Source: Planctomycetota bacterium (GTDB lineage: Bacteria > Planctomycetota > Phycisphaerae > Phycisphaerales > SM1A02). Taken from it: a DNA stretch of 64,000 nt. The number at the start of each line of letters is the position of its first letter. Position 1 is the first letter of the stretch. Shown here piece after piece: positions 1-7,915 of the stretch. Both the position numbers and the translations under genes were made by a program. The notes beneath the pieces were generated by a model. It was not told the DNA's origin and ran no database searches. It saw only the letters and a list, made by a program, of their open reading frames with translations. The stretch spans positions 1-64,000 of the forward strand of contig VGXR01000003.1 of NCBI GenBank assembly GCA_016873255.1. Reading direction: 5' to 3'.

Positions 1-1
1 C

Positions 2-1708
2 GCGCAGCCGCTGCATGCGCTGCACGTCGACCTGGTGGGCGCGGAAGGCCGGCCGATCGCGCCCGCGGGCGCGCGGCAGCGCGAGGTGCGCCGCATCGGG
101 CTGCGGACCTGCGAGCTCGACACGGATCCCGACGAGTTCGGCACGCGGTTTGCGTTCCGCGTGAACGGCGTGCACGTGCCCGTGACCGGCGCCAACTGGA
201 TCCCGGCGTCGCCCTTCCCGGTGGCGGGGCGCGACGATGCCGCGATCGATGCGCTGCTCGACCTCGCCACGGGCGCCAACCTCGGCATGCTGCGCGTGTG
301 GGGCGGCGGCATCTACGAGCACCCGCGCTTCTACGAGCGCTGCGACGAGCTCGGGCTCCTCGTGTGGCAGGACTTCATGTTCGCGTGCGCCACCTATCCC
401 GAGGATCACCCGATGCCAGCGCTCGTCGAGCGCGAGGCGCGCGAGCAGGTGGCGCGCCTCTGCGCGCACCCGAGCGTGGTGCTCTGGTGCGGCGGCAACG
501 AGGACGTGCTCGCATGGCAGAGCTGGGGCTTCCGCGAGCGCCTTGCGCCCGGGCAGTCGTGGGGCATCCGCTACTGGCAGGAGATCCTGCCACGGGCGTG
601 CGCGGAACTCGACCCCACGCGGCCGTACTGGACCGACAGCCCATGGAGCGGTTCGCTCGATCGCCACGCGAACGACCCCGACCACGGCGACCGCCACACG
701 TGGGACCTGAAGCTCGATGCGTACCGGGAGATGGTGCCGCGCTTCACGAGCGAGTTCGGGCACCAGGCCCCGCCGACGCTGCGGACGCTGCGGGAGGCGC
801 TCGGCGACGCGGCGCTCCGCATCGGCTCGCCGGAGCTTGCCCTGCGCCAGCGCGCGTGGGGCGGCGACGAGGCGCAGTACGCGCCGTACCTCGAGGCGGC
901 GTTCCACCCGGCGCGGGACTTCGGCGAGTGGCTGTGGCAGGCGCAGCTCCTGCAGGCGCGTGCCATGGAGACGCAGGTCGCGTGGCTTCGCGCCAACCCC
1001 GCGCGCAGCGCAGGCAGCCTGTTCTGGCAGCTCAACGACGCGTGGAGCGGGCACAGCTGGAGCGTGGTCGATGCGCGTCTGCGCGCCAAGCCCTCGTACC
1101 ACGCGGTCCGCCGAGCCGCGGCGCCTCGGCTCGTGACCATCCAGCCCCTCGGCGAGGCGGGCCCCGACGGCGCGCGCTCGCTGCGCGTGGCGCTGGTGAA
1201 CGACACGCCATCGCGCTGGGCCGCGCGCGTGCACGTGCGCCGCGTCGATGCGGCGGGGCGGGTGCTCGCGGAGGCGGAGGCACCGGTGCGCGTGCCGGCG
1301 CGCGGCTTCGACGCATCGATCGACGTCGCCGCGCTCGTCGGTGCGCCGGTCGACCGCGTGTCCGAGGGGATCGTCGCCGACGTCGCGAGCCACGAGGATG
1401 ACCTGCGCGGTGAGGTCCCGATGACCGACCGCGACCGCATGCGCGCCTGGTGGTGGTTCGCGCCGGATGTGGCACGGCCGCGGACCGAGCCGCGTTTCGA
1501 GCTCTCCGTTCGCCGGTTCGCCGCCGACTGGGTCGTGCAGGTGCATGCGCGCTCGCTGGTGCGCGACCTGTGGATCGAGCCCGACTGCGACTGGCTGGAG
1601 TGCAAGCCGAACCTGCTGTCGCTCCTGCCGGGCGAGCGTGTGCAGGTGGCCCTGCGGGTCCGGGGCGAGTCCTCCGTGGCGCCCGCGCTGCGCACCCACG
1701 CGACGTGA
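2..1708 (+). CDS. Beta-mannosidase-like glycoside hydrolase family 2, 5' end outside window
   Basis: The reading frame is open from base 2, so the N-terminal sugar-binding domain lies outside the window. Numbering from the in-frame GTG at 35, the protein shows the (beta/alpha)8 catalytic core of GH2 mannosidases. The acid/base Glu156 lies in WCGGNED and the likely nucleophile Glu240 in FTSEFGHQ. The block GSLFWQLNDAW...SW...D (about residues 327-346) is typical of beta-mannosidases. Family enzymes release beta-linked mannose from manno-oligosaccharides or N-glycans. The C-terminal 200 residues look like the immunoglobulin-like domains that follow the barrel. No signal peptide can be judged because the start is missing. 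Exact substrate is inferred from family resemblance; another GH2 activity is possible. Confidence 0.88.
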   Translation, partial: AQPLHALHVDLVGAEGRPIAPAGARQREVRRIGLRTCELDTDPDEFGTRFAFRVNGVHVPVTGANWIPASPFPVAGRDDAAIDALLDLATGANLGMLRVWGGGIYEHPRFYERCDELGLLVWQDFMFACATYPEDHPMPALVEREAREQVARLCAHPSVVLWCGGNEDVLAWQSWGFRERLAPGQSWGIRYWQEILPRACAELDPTRPYWTDSPWSGSLDRHANDPDHGDRHTWDLKLDAYREMVPRFTSEFGHQAPPTLRTLREALGDAALRIGSPELALRQRAWGGDEAQYAPYLEAAFHPARDFGEWLWQAQLLQARAMETQVAWLRANPARSAGSLFWQLNDAWSGHSWSVVDARLRAKPSYHAVRRAAAPRLVTIQPLGEAGPDGARSLRVALVNDTPSRWAARVHVRRVDAAGRVLAEAEAPVRVPARGFDASIDVAALVGAPVDRVSEGIVADVASHEDDLRGEVPMTDRDRMRAWWWFAPDVARPRTEPRFELSVRRFAADWVVQVHARSLVRDLWIEPDCDWLECKPNLLSLLPGERVQVALRVRGESSVAPALRTHAT

Positions 1709-1850
1709 GTCGCTCGAAGCCCGCGGTTCGCCGCCGTGATCCTGCGCCGAGCGCCCCGTTCGGATTGAACTTTGGCCGATTTCCGCCGGCGGTTCCGCCG
1801 CCGTCCCTAGGTTGTCCGCTGCACGCAAACCACACCACAGGAGGTGCAGC

Positions 1851-2546
1851 ATGTGCTTCGGGACAGGACGGCCGGACGACGGGACGCAGGGGCAGGGCAC
1901 GGTTTCTCAGCCGGCGGAGCGGCCGCGGGTCGCGCGAAGGCGGGCGTTCCGCAGCCGCGTGCCGGAATCGCAGCTCGACGAGATGGCGGCCGACATGCGC
2001 CGCTTCCGCGACGAGCAGCACGCGGAGCGGGCCCGGCGCATCGATGAGCTGGTGGAGGAGGCCAGGCGCGGCGGGCTCGACACGGATCGCGTGCATTGGT
2101 CGATGCACTACGACATGGAGTGCTCTCCCGCGACGACGGGCCGCGCGATGCTCCTCGAGCACCGGATCGTCCCCGTGCCGCCGCAGGACCTGCCGAGGCC
2201 GGACGAACTGCACGACGAGCTCTGGACGGTGATCGAGGCCCTTGCCGCAAGCGGCGTCTTCCTGCTGCACACGGACCACCTCCCGGACCGGGACCTCTAT
2301 GCGAGGCTCTACTACCGGATCCTCGACGAGCCCACGCGGCTCATGCCGCCGCAGTCAGAGGCCGCCGAGTACATCGACTGCCTGCATCCCATGGACCTCG
2401 GCCCCGGATCCGCGGGCGACCTGCTGCACCGCAGGCTCGCGAACACCGGCGAGTCCGCGCCCGCGCGCGGGCCCGGCATCCGCGGGCCGAGGTTCGATGC
2501 CGGGCTCGGAGAGCGTGATCGCTGGATGCCGAGGCCCTGGGCATGA
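1851..2546 (+). CDS. Uncharacterised cytosolic protein, 231 aa
   Basis: I do not recognise this family. The ATG at 1851 is chosen because GGAGGTG sits at 1840-1846; an upstream in-frame GTG at 1812 would add 13 unconvincing residues. The N-terminal 90 residues are charged and probably helical, with many Arg and Glu, followed by a more conserved-looking core (roughly residues 90-190) rich in His, Asp and Pro (VHWSMHYDMEC, LLHTDHLPDRDLY, YIDCLHPMDLG). No signal peptide or membrane segment is visible. A perfect 12-bp GC hairpin follows the stop codon. It stands alone, between the mannosidase and a two-gene secreted-protein unit, so context gives no function. Confidence 0.75.
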   Translation: MCFGTGRPDDGTQGQGTVSQPAERPRVARRRAFRSRVPESQLDEMAADMRRFRDEQHAERARRIDELVEEARRGGLDTDRVHWSMHYDMECSPATTGRAMLLEHRIVPVPPQDLPRPDELHDELWTVIEALAASGVFLLHTDHLPDRDLYARLYYRILDEPTRLMPPQSEAAEYIDCLHPMDLGPGSAGDLLHRRLANTGESAPARGPGIRGPRFDAGLGERDRWMPRPWA

Positions 2547-2551
2547 GCTCT

Positions 2552-2597
2552 CCGCGCGCCCGGGAAGCGCCCTCGCGGTGCGGTTCCGGGCGCGCGG
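2552..2597. terminator. GC-rich hairpin without U tract after the 1851-2546 gene
   Basis: Arms 2552-2563 and 2586-2597 (ccgcgcgcccgg / ccgggcgcgcgg) pair perfectly over 12 bp around a 22-nt loop, five bases after a stop codon. There is no following T-run, so it may be a U-less terminator or an mRNA 3'-end stabiliser. It ends 8 bp before the -10 element of the next gene. Confidence 0.4.
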
Positions 2598-2605
2598 ATC
2601 TGCGC

Positions 2606-2611
2606 TACCGT
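2606..2611 (+). promoter_or_regulatory. -10 element TACCGT, predicted leaderless start
   Basis: TACCGT ends 6 bp before ATG 2618, so transcription would begin at or next to the A of the start codon. No Shine-Dalgarno sequence is present. Confidence 0.5.
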
Positions 2612-2617
2612 GTGGCG

Positions 2618-3025
2618 ATGAGACGCCTCGCCTGGGCAATCGCGGCCATCGCCGCGTCGAGCATCGCCGCCTGTCGCTCCGCACCGAAGGTCGAGGAGCC
2701 CGATGCCGCCATCGTCGGCTCGTGGCGGTCGACCAATGGCGTGGCCACGTTCACGTTCTCGCGCGGCGGCCTGTATGAGCTGCGGCTCGCCGACAAGCCC
2801 CGGCCGGTGATGGGTGCATTCACCTACAGCCCCAAGGAAGGCACGCTGGTGCTGCAGACGAGGCGCGAGTCGTCGGTGTGCGGCGACGACGTGGGCACCT
2901 ACAACGCGCGGCTCAGCGCACTGACCCTCGACCTGGAGCTGGTGCGCGACACCTGCGATGTCCGGGCCAATGCGCTCGCCAAGCCGCTCGCCCGCATCGG
3001 GCCCGGCACCGGGAGCCCGAGGTGA
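2618..3025 (+). CDS. Small lipoprotein, possible lipocalin-like fold
   Basis: The 135-residue product begins MRRLAWAIAAIAASSIAAC, a classic lipoprotein signal with the lipobox SIAAC and the lipidated Cys at residue 20. The rest (IVGSWRSTNGVATFTFSRGGLYEL...) has the alternating pattern of a small beta-barrel like those in lipocalin-type lipoproteins, with two further Cys (in SSVCGDD and RDTCDV) that could form a disulfide. ATG 2618 is preferred over the upstream in-frame ATG at 2543 because it gives a clean signal peptide and lies 6 bp after a -10 element. Its TGA overlaps the GTG of the next gene, so the two secreted proteins are probably co-translated. Confidence 0.8.
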   Translation: MRRLAWAIAAIAASSIAACRSAPKVEEPDAAIVGSWRSTNGVATFTFSRGGLYELRLADKPRPVMGAFTYSPKEGTLVLQTRRESSVCGDDVGTYNARLSALTLDLELVRDTCDVRANALAKPLARIGPGTGSPR

Positions 3026-5286
3026 GCGGGTCGTTCCTCGTCCTGCGCGCTGCCTCGGTGGCCTGCCTGCTCACGCCTGGCGTGGCGGTGGCACCCCTTG
3101 CGCCCGTACATGCCGCGCCGCAGGACGCGGGCGTTCCCGCCAAGGGTCCGTGGCCGCAGACCGTCGGCGACGGAGGCCTTTCGTTCGTGGTGTACGCACC
3201 GCAGTACCTGTCGCTTGCGGGAGACGCGGTCACCTTCGTGCAGGCCGTGTCGAAGGTCCCGCCGCCCGGCATGGCCACTGCCGCGGTGATGGGCTCGATG
3301 ACCGTCAGCGGACAGGTCACGCAGGGTGCCGATGACGGCGAACTCGAGCTCTCCGGCTTCGTCGTCGGCGACTTCACGATCGGCGGCGCCGCGGCCGAGG
3401 CCTCCGACCGCGATGCGATGCAGCGCGCCATCGGCGGAAAGGCCATCTCCATCACCCGTCGAGCGCTTGTCCACGACATGCAGCTGGAGAACCCGCGAGC
3501 GAGCGGCACTCCCGGCCTCGGCGACGACCTGCCGTCCTTCGTGGTGGCGAACCGCCGCAGCGTGCTGCTGCAGCTCGACGGCGACCCGAGGCTGGCGGAC
3601 ATCGGCGACACCGGGTGGCGACGCGTGATCAACACGCCCTTCATCCTCCTGCAGGCACCGGACGGCAGCTTCGTCACCCGGCTCGGAGCGGCCCGTTGGG
3701 TCGGGAGCACGGACCTCGCCAAGGGCTACGCGCCCGTCGCCGCCCCGCCTGCGCAGGTGGTCGCCGCGCTCGGCACCGTGCCCGTTCCGCCCGTCGCCGC
3801 CGCGGGCTCCGCAGGCACGGGCTTCGCCCCGCGGGCCGCGGACGCCGGGTCGACGCCGTCAGCACCGCTCCCCGACGTGCTGGTGGTCACCGAGCCCACC
3901 GTGCTCGTCGCCACCAACGGCGCGCCGACGCTCGCAGACGTCGCGCCGGGCGTGCAGTGGATCGACAACTGCCGGACCCCGCTCCTGCGGACGCGCTTGC
4001 CCGACGCGTGGTGGACGCTGGCCTCCGGCCGGTGGTTCACGGCTCCGGCCCTCGACGCAACCTGGTCCCGGGTTCCGCCCGGCGGGGTGCCGGCGTCGTT
4101 CGCCGCGCTCCCCGGCGGCCGCCTCTTCGACGCCGTGAAGGCGAGCGTGCCGGGAACCCCCGAGTCCGCCGCCGCGGTGGTGGCCGCGCAGGCCGGCCGC
4201 AGCGTGACCGTCTCGCGCGCAACCGTGCGATGCGGCGTCCGGTGGTTCGGCGAGCCCGCCTGGCGAGGCATCGACGGCACGCTGCTTCGCGGATCGGTCA
4301 ATGCCTCGCAGCCGGTGATCTGGTGCGATCGCACGTTCTACTGCTGCGACGGCGCGGCCTGGTTCAGTGCACCGGCGGCCGACGGACCATGGACCCTCTG
4401 CGAGTCCATCCCCGACGCCATCGACACGATCTCCGCATCGAGCCCGCTGTTCCCGGTGACGGGCGTCGACATCGTCGCATCGGATGCATCGACCGTGACG
4501 TTCGCATGCCGGCCCGCGTACCTCGGCACGTGCGTCGATGCCGGCACCGTGGCGTACGGCACCGGCTGGTCGTGGCCGGGCGTCGCATCGCCCGACGGCA
4601 GCTGGTCCGCGCAGCCGCAGACCTACGGCATGCCGGTGGCGTTCGATGCCGACACCGGGACGTTCGCGCCGGATGTGGCGGATACGGACGCGGACACGCT
4701 CCCGGCCGTGATGCCCGAGGTGCTCTACGGCGGGTGGACCGGCTGGGGCTGGTGCCCGGGCTGGTCGAGCGCCTGGGCCTGGGGCCTGCGCGCCCCTGCC
4801 TCATGGGACGCCTGGGGCCCGTGGTGGCAGGCATGGCATCCGTACTGGAACCGCTGGGCGAACGCGCGCACCGAGGCGCAGCGCCGGCGCGACGATGCCG
4901 CGGCGCTGGAACTCGCCGAGCGCCAGCGCGACGCCGCCGAGGCCGACGCAGCGTCCGAGGCGAACCGGCTGCGCGAGGTCTCGCAGGAGGAGGCTGCCTG
5001 GCGCGAGCGGCAGCGCGCGTCCGCGGAGGCCGCCGCGGCCGCCGACCGCGAGGCCCGCTCGGAGGCCGCCCGCCTTCGCGATGCCCGCGATGCCGCGCAG
5101 CGCGAGCGCGACCAGGCCGAGCGCGAGGCCATGCGCCGCCGAGGCCCGATCGCGCCGCGCGGCTCGATCGAGTGGTGGTACCAGTACTACAACGACTATT
5201 CCGACGGCTACCTGAGCCGCGCCACCGGCTACCGCGACCCGCGCTACGCACCCGCAGCGCGCACCGGCGCCGCGGGCGCGCAGTAG
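3022..5286 (+). CDS. Secreted Trp-rich repeat protein with C-terminal coiled coil
   Basis: The start is GTG 3022 in a GTGA overlap with the lipoprotein before it, giving 754 residues with a signal peptide (MSGSFLVLRAASVACLLTPG...HAAP). The central region holds repeats of a motif with paired aromatics and Gly-Pro-Trp (WWTLASGRWFTAP...TWSRVPP; FYCCDGAAWFSAP...GPWTLCESIPD). Such repeats occur in proteins often labelled carbohydrate-binding family V/XII, though that function is not established. A very Trp-rich patch (about residues 570-615) comes next, then some 90 residues of Ala/Glu/Arg coiled coil (615-705) and a Tyr-rich tail (EWWYQYYNDYSDGY). Likely periplasmic or surface protein. Its 3' end overlaps the convergent ATPase gene by 43 bp. 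Confidence 0.75.
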   Translation: MSGSFLVLRAASVACLLTPGVAVAPLAPVHAAPQDAGVPAKGPWPQTVGDGGLSFVVYAPQYLSLAGDAVTFVQAVSKVPPPGMATAAVMGSMTVSGQVTQGADDGELELSGFVVGDFTIGGAAAEASDRDAMQRAIGGKAISITRRALVHDMQLENPRASGTPGLGDDLPSFVVANRRSVLLQLDGDPRLADIGDTGWRRVINTPFILLQAPDGSFVTRLGAARWVGSTDLAKGYAPVAAPPAQVVAALGTVPVPPVAAAGSAGTGFAPRAADAGSTPSAPLPDVLVVTEPTVLVATNGAPTLADVAPGVQWIDNCRTPLLRTRLPDAWWTLASGRWFTAPALDATWSRVPPGGVPASFAALPGGRLFDAVKASVPGTPESAAAVVAAQAGRSVTVSRATVRCGVRWFGEPAWRGIDGTLLRGSVNASQPVIWCDRTFYCCDGAAWFSAPAADGPWTLCESIPDAIDTISASSPLFPVTGVDIVASDASTVTFACRPAYLGTCVDAGTVAYGTGWSWPGVASPDGSWSAQPQTYGMPVAFDADTGTFAPDVADTDADTLPAVMPEVLYGGWTGWGWCPGWSSAWAWGLRAPASWDAWGPWWQAWHPYWNRWANARTEAQRRRDDAAALELAERQRDAAEADAASEANRLREVSQEEAAWRERQRASAEAAAAADREARSEAARLRDARDAAQRERDQAEREAMRRRGPIAPRGSIEWWYQYYNDYSDGYLSRATGYRDPRYAPAARTGAAGAQ

Positions 5287-7202
5287 GCGAGCAGCCGGAG
5301 GCTGTTCAGCACCACCGCCACGGTGGACCCCTCGTGCAGGATCACCGCAAGCCAGATGGGCACCGCGCCCGCGACGGCCAGCGGGATCAGCACGAACACC
5401 ATGCCCATCGAGAGCGTCACGTTCTGGCGCACGATGCCGCGCGCCGCGCGCCCGATGCCCACCGCGAAGGGCAGGCGCATCAGGTCGTCGGACATCAGCG
5501 CCACGTCCGCGGCCTCGAGCGCCACGTCCGTCCCTGACTTGCCCATGGCGATTCCGACGGTCGCCGCCGCGAGCGCGGGCGCGTCGTTCACGCCGTCGCC
5601 GACCATGGCCACGCTTCCGTGGGCCGCGGCAAGCCCGCGCACCTCCTCGATCTTCCGCTCCGGCATGAGCGATGCGTGCACGTCGTCGACGCCCACCAGC
5701 CGGCCCACCGCCTGCGCCACCTGCGGGTTGTCGCCGGTGAGCATCACCACCGGCCGCACGCCGAGCGCATGGAGCGCCGCGATGGCCTCGGCCGCCTCCG
5801 GCCGCGGCCCGTCGATGAGGCCCAGCGCCCCGAGGAAGCGCCCGCCCCGGGCCACCAGCATGGCGGTGCATGCCTCGCGCTCGAGTGCATCCACCGCCGC
5901 GCGCGCCTCGGGCGTGGCCGCGGGAGGCGCATCGGCGGCACCGCCCGGCTCGAAGAGCCGCAGCGCGCCGAGGTGCACCGGCGTGCCGTCGACGCTTCCG
6001 GACATTCCCCTGCCGCGCACCGCCTGCGTGGAGGCCGCGGGCGTGAACGCGATGCCGCGCTCGCGCGCCGCCGCCAGCACCGCGTGCGCCAGCGGGTGCG
6101 TCGAGTGCTCCTCGAGCGCGGCCGCGCATCGCAGCACGTCATCGTCGCTCGAGCCCCCGAACGCCACCACGCGCCGCAGCGCCGGCCTGCCGACCGTGAG
6201 CGTCCCGGTCTTGTCCATCGCGAAGCAGCGCACCGAGCCCAGCGACTCGAGGTGCGCGCCGCCCTTGATGAGGACGCCGCTGCGCGCCGCGCGCGCCACC
6301 CCGGCGAGCACGGCCGCAGGCGTGCTGATGGCGAGCGCGCACGGCGACGCGCCCACGAGGAGCGTCATCGCGCGCAGGAATGCCTCGCTGCCGGGAAGCC
6401 AGCCCGCCCACCACGGCACCAGCGCCATGGCCACCGTGGCGGCGATCACCGACGGCACGTAGATGCGCGTGAAGCGCTCCGCGTATCGCTGCGTGGTGGA
6501 CTTCTGGCCCTGCGCCTCCTCCACCAGGCGGATCATGCGGGCCACCGTGCTGTCGGCGGCAACGCGGGTCACGCGCACCTCGAGCAGGCCGTCGCCGTTG
6601 AGCGTCCCGGCGAAGACGCCGTTGCCCGGTGCCTTCTCCACCGGAACGCTCTCGCCCGTGATGGGGCTCTGGTCGATCGAGCTTGCGCCCGACGTCACCA
6701 CGCCGTCCATCGGCACGCGCTCCGACGGCCGCACGCGCACCACGTCGCCCGCGGCGACGTCGCCCACGGGCACCTCGACAAACGTCCCGCCGCGGCGCAC
6801 CCATCCCGAGGTGGGCGTCAGCCTGCCGAGCGCGCGGATCGCCTGCCGTGCCTGGCCCATGGCGTAGTGCTCGAGCCCGTGCCCCAGCGCGAACAGCACC
6901 AGGAGCATCGCGCCCTCCGCGAAATCGCCGATCACCGCGGCGCCGCCGGCCGCTGCCACCATCAGGAAGTCGATGTCGAGCCGTCCCCGCAGGAGCGCAC
7001 GCAATCCCTCGAGCGTGGGCTCCCACCCCGCGGCGGCGAAGCTCAGCGCGTAGCACGCGCCCCAGGCCGCGCCAGGCGCGCCGCCGCGCTCGAGGAGCCA
7101 GCCGGCCAGCAGCGAAGCCGCCGCGACCGCCGCCTCCACGAGCTCGCGCTCCCTCCGCCACCAGGGAAGCTCGGCGGGGTTGTGCTTGCACGCGGCGCTC
7201 AC
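5244..7202 (-). CDS. P1B-4-type heavy-metal efflux ATPase
   Basis: A 652-residue P-type ATPase that would pump metal ions out across the inner membrane. Visible motifs are TGES (about 182-185), phosphorylation site D330 in DKTGT, LTGDNP, and GDGVNDAP. The transmembrane metal motif is SPC (286-288) instead of CPC, and the last helix carries HEGST...LNS (from about 623). That combination marks the P1B-4 group (CtpD, CoaT, PfeT), which exports Fe2+, Co2+ and sometimes Zn2+. There is no N-terminal heavy-metal-associated domain, only a short leader with CKHN, as is usual for P1B-4. The start is GTG 7202, 10 bp after TATCCT. It is transcribed divergently from the flavoprotein gene. The metal cannot be fixed from sequence. 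Confidence 0.9.
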   Translation of the reverse strand: MSAACKHNPAELPWWRRERELVEAAVAAASLLAGWLLERGGAPGAAWGACYALSFAAAGWEPTLEGLRALLRGRLDIDFLMVAAAGGAAVIGDFAEGAMLLVLFALGHGLEHYAMGQARQAIRALGRLTPTSGWVRRGGTFVEVPVGDVAAGDVVRVRPSERVPMDGVVTSGASSIDQSPITGESVPVEKAPGNGVFAGTLNGDGLLEVRVTRVAADSTVARMIRLVEEAQGQKSTTQRYAERFTRIYVPSVIAATVAMALVPWWAGWLPGSEAFLRAMTLLVGASPCALAISTPAAVLAGVARAARSGVLIKGGAHLESLGSVRCFAMDKTGTLTVGRPALRRVVAFGGSSDDDVLRCAAALEEHSTHPLAHAVLAAARERGIAFTPAASTQAVRGRGMSGSVDGTPVHLGALRLFEPGGAADAPPAATPEARAAVDALEREACTAMLVARGGRFLGALGLIDGPRPEAAEAIAALHALGVRPVVMLTGDNPQVAQAVGRLVGVDDVHASLMPERKIEEVRGLAAAHGSVAMVGDGVNDAPALAAATVGIAMGKSGTDVALEAADVALMSDDLMRLPFAVGIGRAARGIVRQNVTLSMGMVFVLIPLAVAGAVPIWLAVILHEGSTVAVVLNSLRLLAYCAPAAPVRAAGA

Positions 7203-7212
7203 TCGGCAGCGG

Positions 7213-7218
7213 AGGATA
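7213..7218 (-). promoter_or_regulatory. -10 element TATCCT for the metal ATPase
   Basis: On the minus strand TATCCT ends 10 bp before GTG 7202. No Shine-Dalgarno sequence is seen; it shares a 44-bp divergent intergenic region with the element at 7233. Confidence 0.4.
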
Positions 7219-7232
7219 TCGGTGCGCCCGGA

Positions 7233-7238
7233 TACGAT
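7233..7238 (+). promoter_or_regulatory. -10 element TACGAT for the flavoprotein gene
   Basis: TACGAT ends 8 bp before ATG 7247; predicted leaderless or near-leaderless transcript. Confidence 0.45.
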
Positions 7239-7246
7239 TGGGAATC

Positions 7247-7915
7247 ATGGGCAACGGCGACTTCCGCTTCGATCCCCCGGCCCCGAGCGACCTCGGCGAC
7301 CACGAGGTCCCCCGTGACGGCGACCTGCTCGACGGCGTCCGAGTGGCGCTGCTCGTCACCGGCGGCATCGCGGCGTTCAAGGCGCCGATGGTGGCGCGCG
7401 CGCTGCGCAGGCAGGGTGCCTCGGTGACGGCCTTCGCGACCACGGAGGCGCTCCGCTACGTCGCGCGCGAGGCGCTCGAGTGGGCGTGCGCACGGCCGGT
7501 GGTGGTGGAGCTGTCGGCCGACGCCGAGCACCTCTCCGATGCCGCGCCCTTCGACGTGTACCTGGTGGCACCGGCCACCTACAGCGTGATCGGGAAGGCC
7601 GCGCACGGCATTGCCGACACGCCCGTCACCGCGACGCTGGCGAGCGCGATCGGCCGCATGGAGCGCGGGCTTGCCGCCGTGCTCTTCGCGCCCACCATGC
7701 ACGGCTCGATGCACAACTCGATCCTCGTGTCGAACCTCCGCGCCCTGCACGAGATCGGCTGCGGCATCGTGCCGCCGCGCGATGCCTACGGCAAGCACAA
7801 CCTGCCCGACGAGCAGGCCCTCGTCGAAGCCTGCGCCGCCGCGCGCCGCGCCCCGCGGCCCGTCCCCCGCGGGCCCGTCCCCCGCGGGCCCGTCCCCGGC
7901 CAGAGCCACGCATGA
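7247..7915 (+). CDS. Dfp/CoaC-like flavoprotein (phosphopantothenoylcysteine decarboxylase family)
   Basis: The 222-residue protein has the flavoprotein fold of PPC decarboxylases: VALLVTGGIAAFKAP (FMN phosphate loop, about residues 33-47), the VYLVAPATYSVIGKAAHGIADT segment (about 104-125), and an APTMHGSMHNS stretch in place of the usual APAMN.xM. It lacks the CoaB half found in bifunctional CoaBC, and the downstream Cys loop of true decarboxylases is not obvious. It could be the CoaC step of coenzyme A synthesis or a relative acting on another substrate. The C-terminus ends in a short proline repeat (PVPRGPVPRGPVPG) encoded by a tandem DNA repeat near 7858-7903. The stop overlaps the next start (ATGA). 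Confidence 0.75.
   Translation: MGNGDFRFDPPAPSDLGDHEVPRDGDLLDGVRVALLVTGGIAAFKAPMVARALRRQGASVTAFATTEALRYVAREALEWACARPVVVELSADAEHLSDAAPFDVYLVAPATYSVIGKAAHGIADTPVTATLASAIGRMERGLAAVLFAPTMHGSMHNSILVSNLRALHEIGCGIVPPRDAYGKHNLPDEQALVEACAAARRAPRPVPRGPVPRGPVPGQSHA

Noticed and set aside
7858-7903. Tandem cccgcgggcccgtc repeat as a possible mobile or CRISPR-like element
   Set aside because: It is a short in-frame coding repeat at the end of the flavoprotein gene; no spacers or cas genes are nearby.
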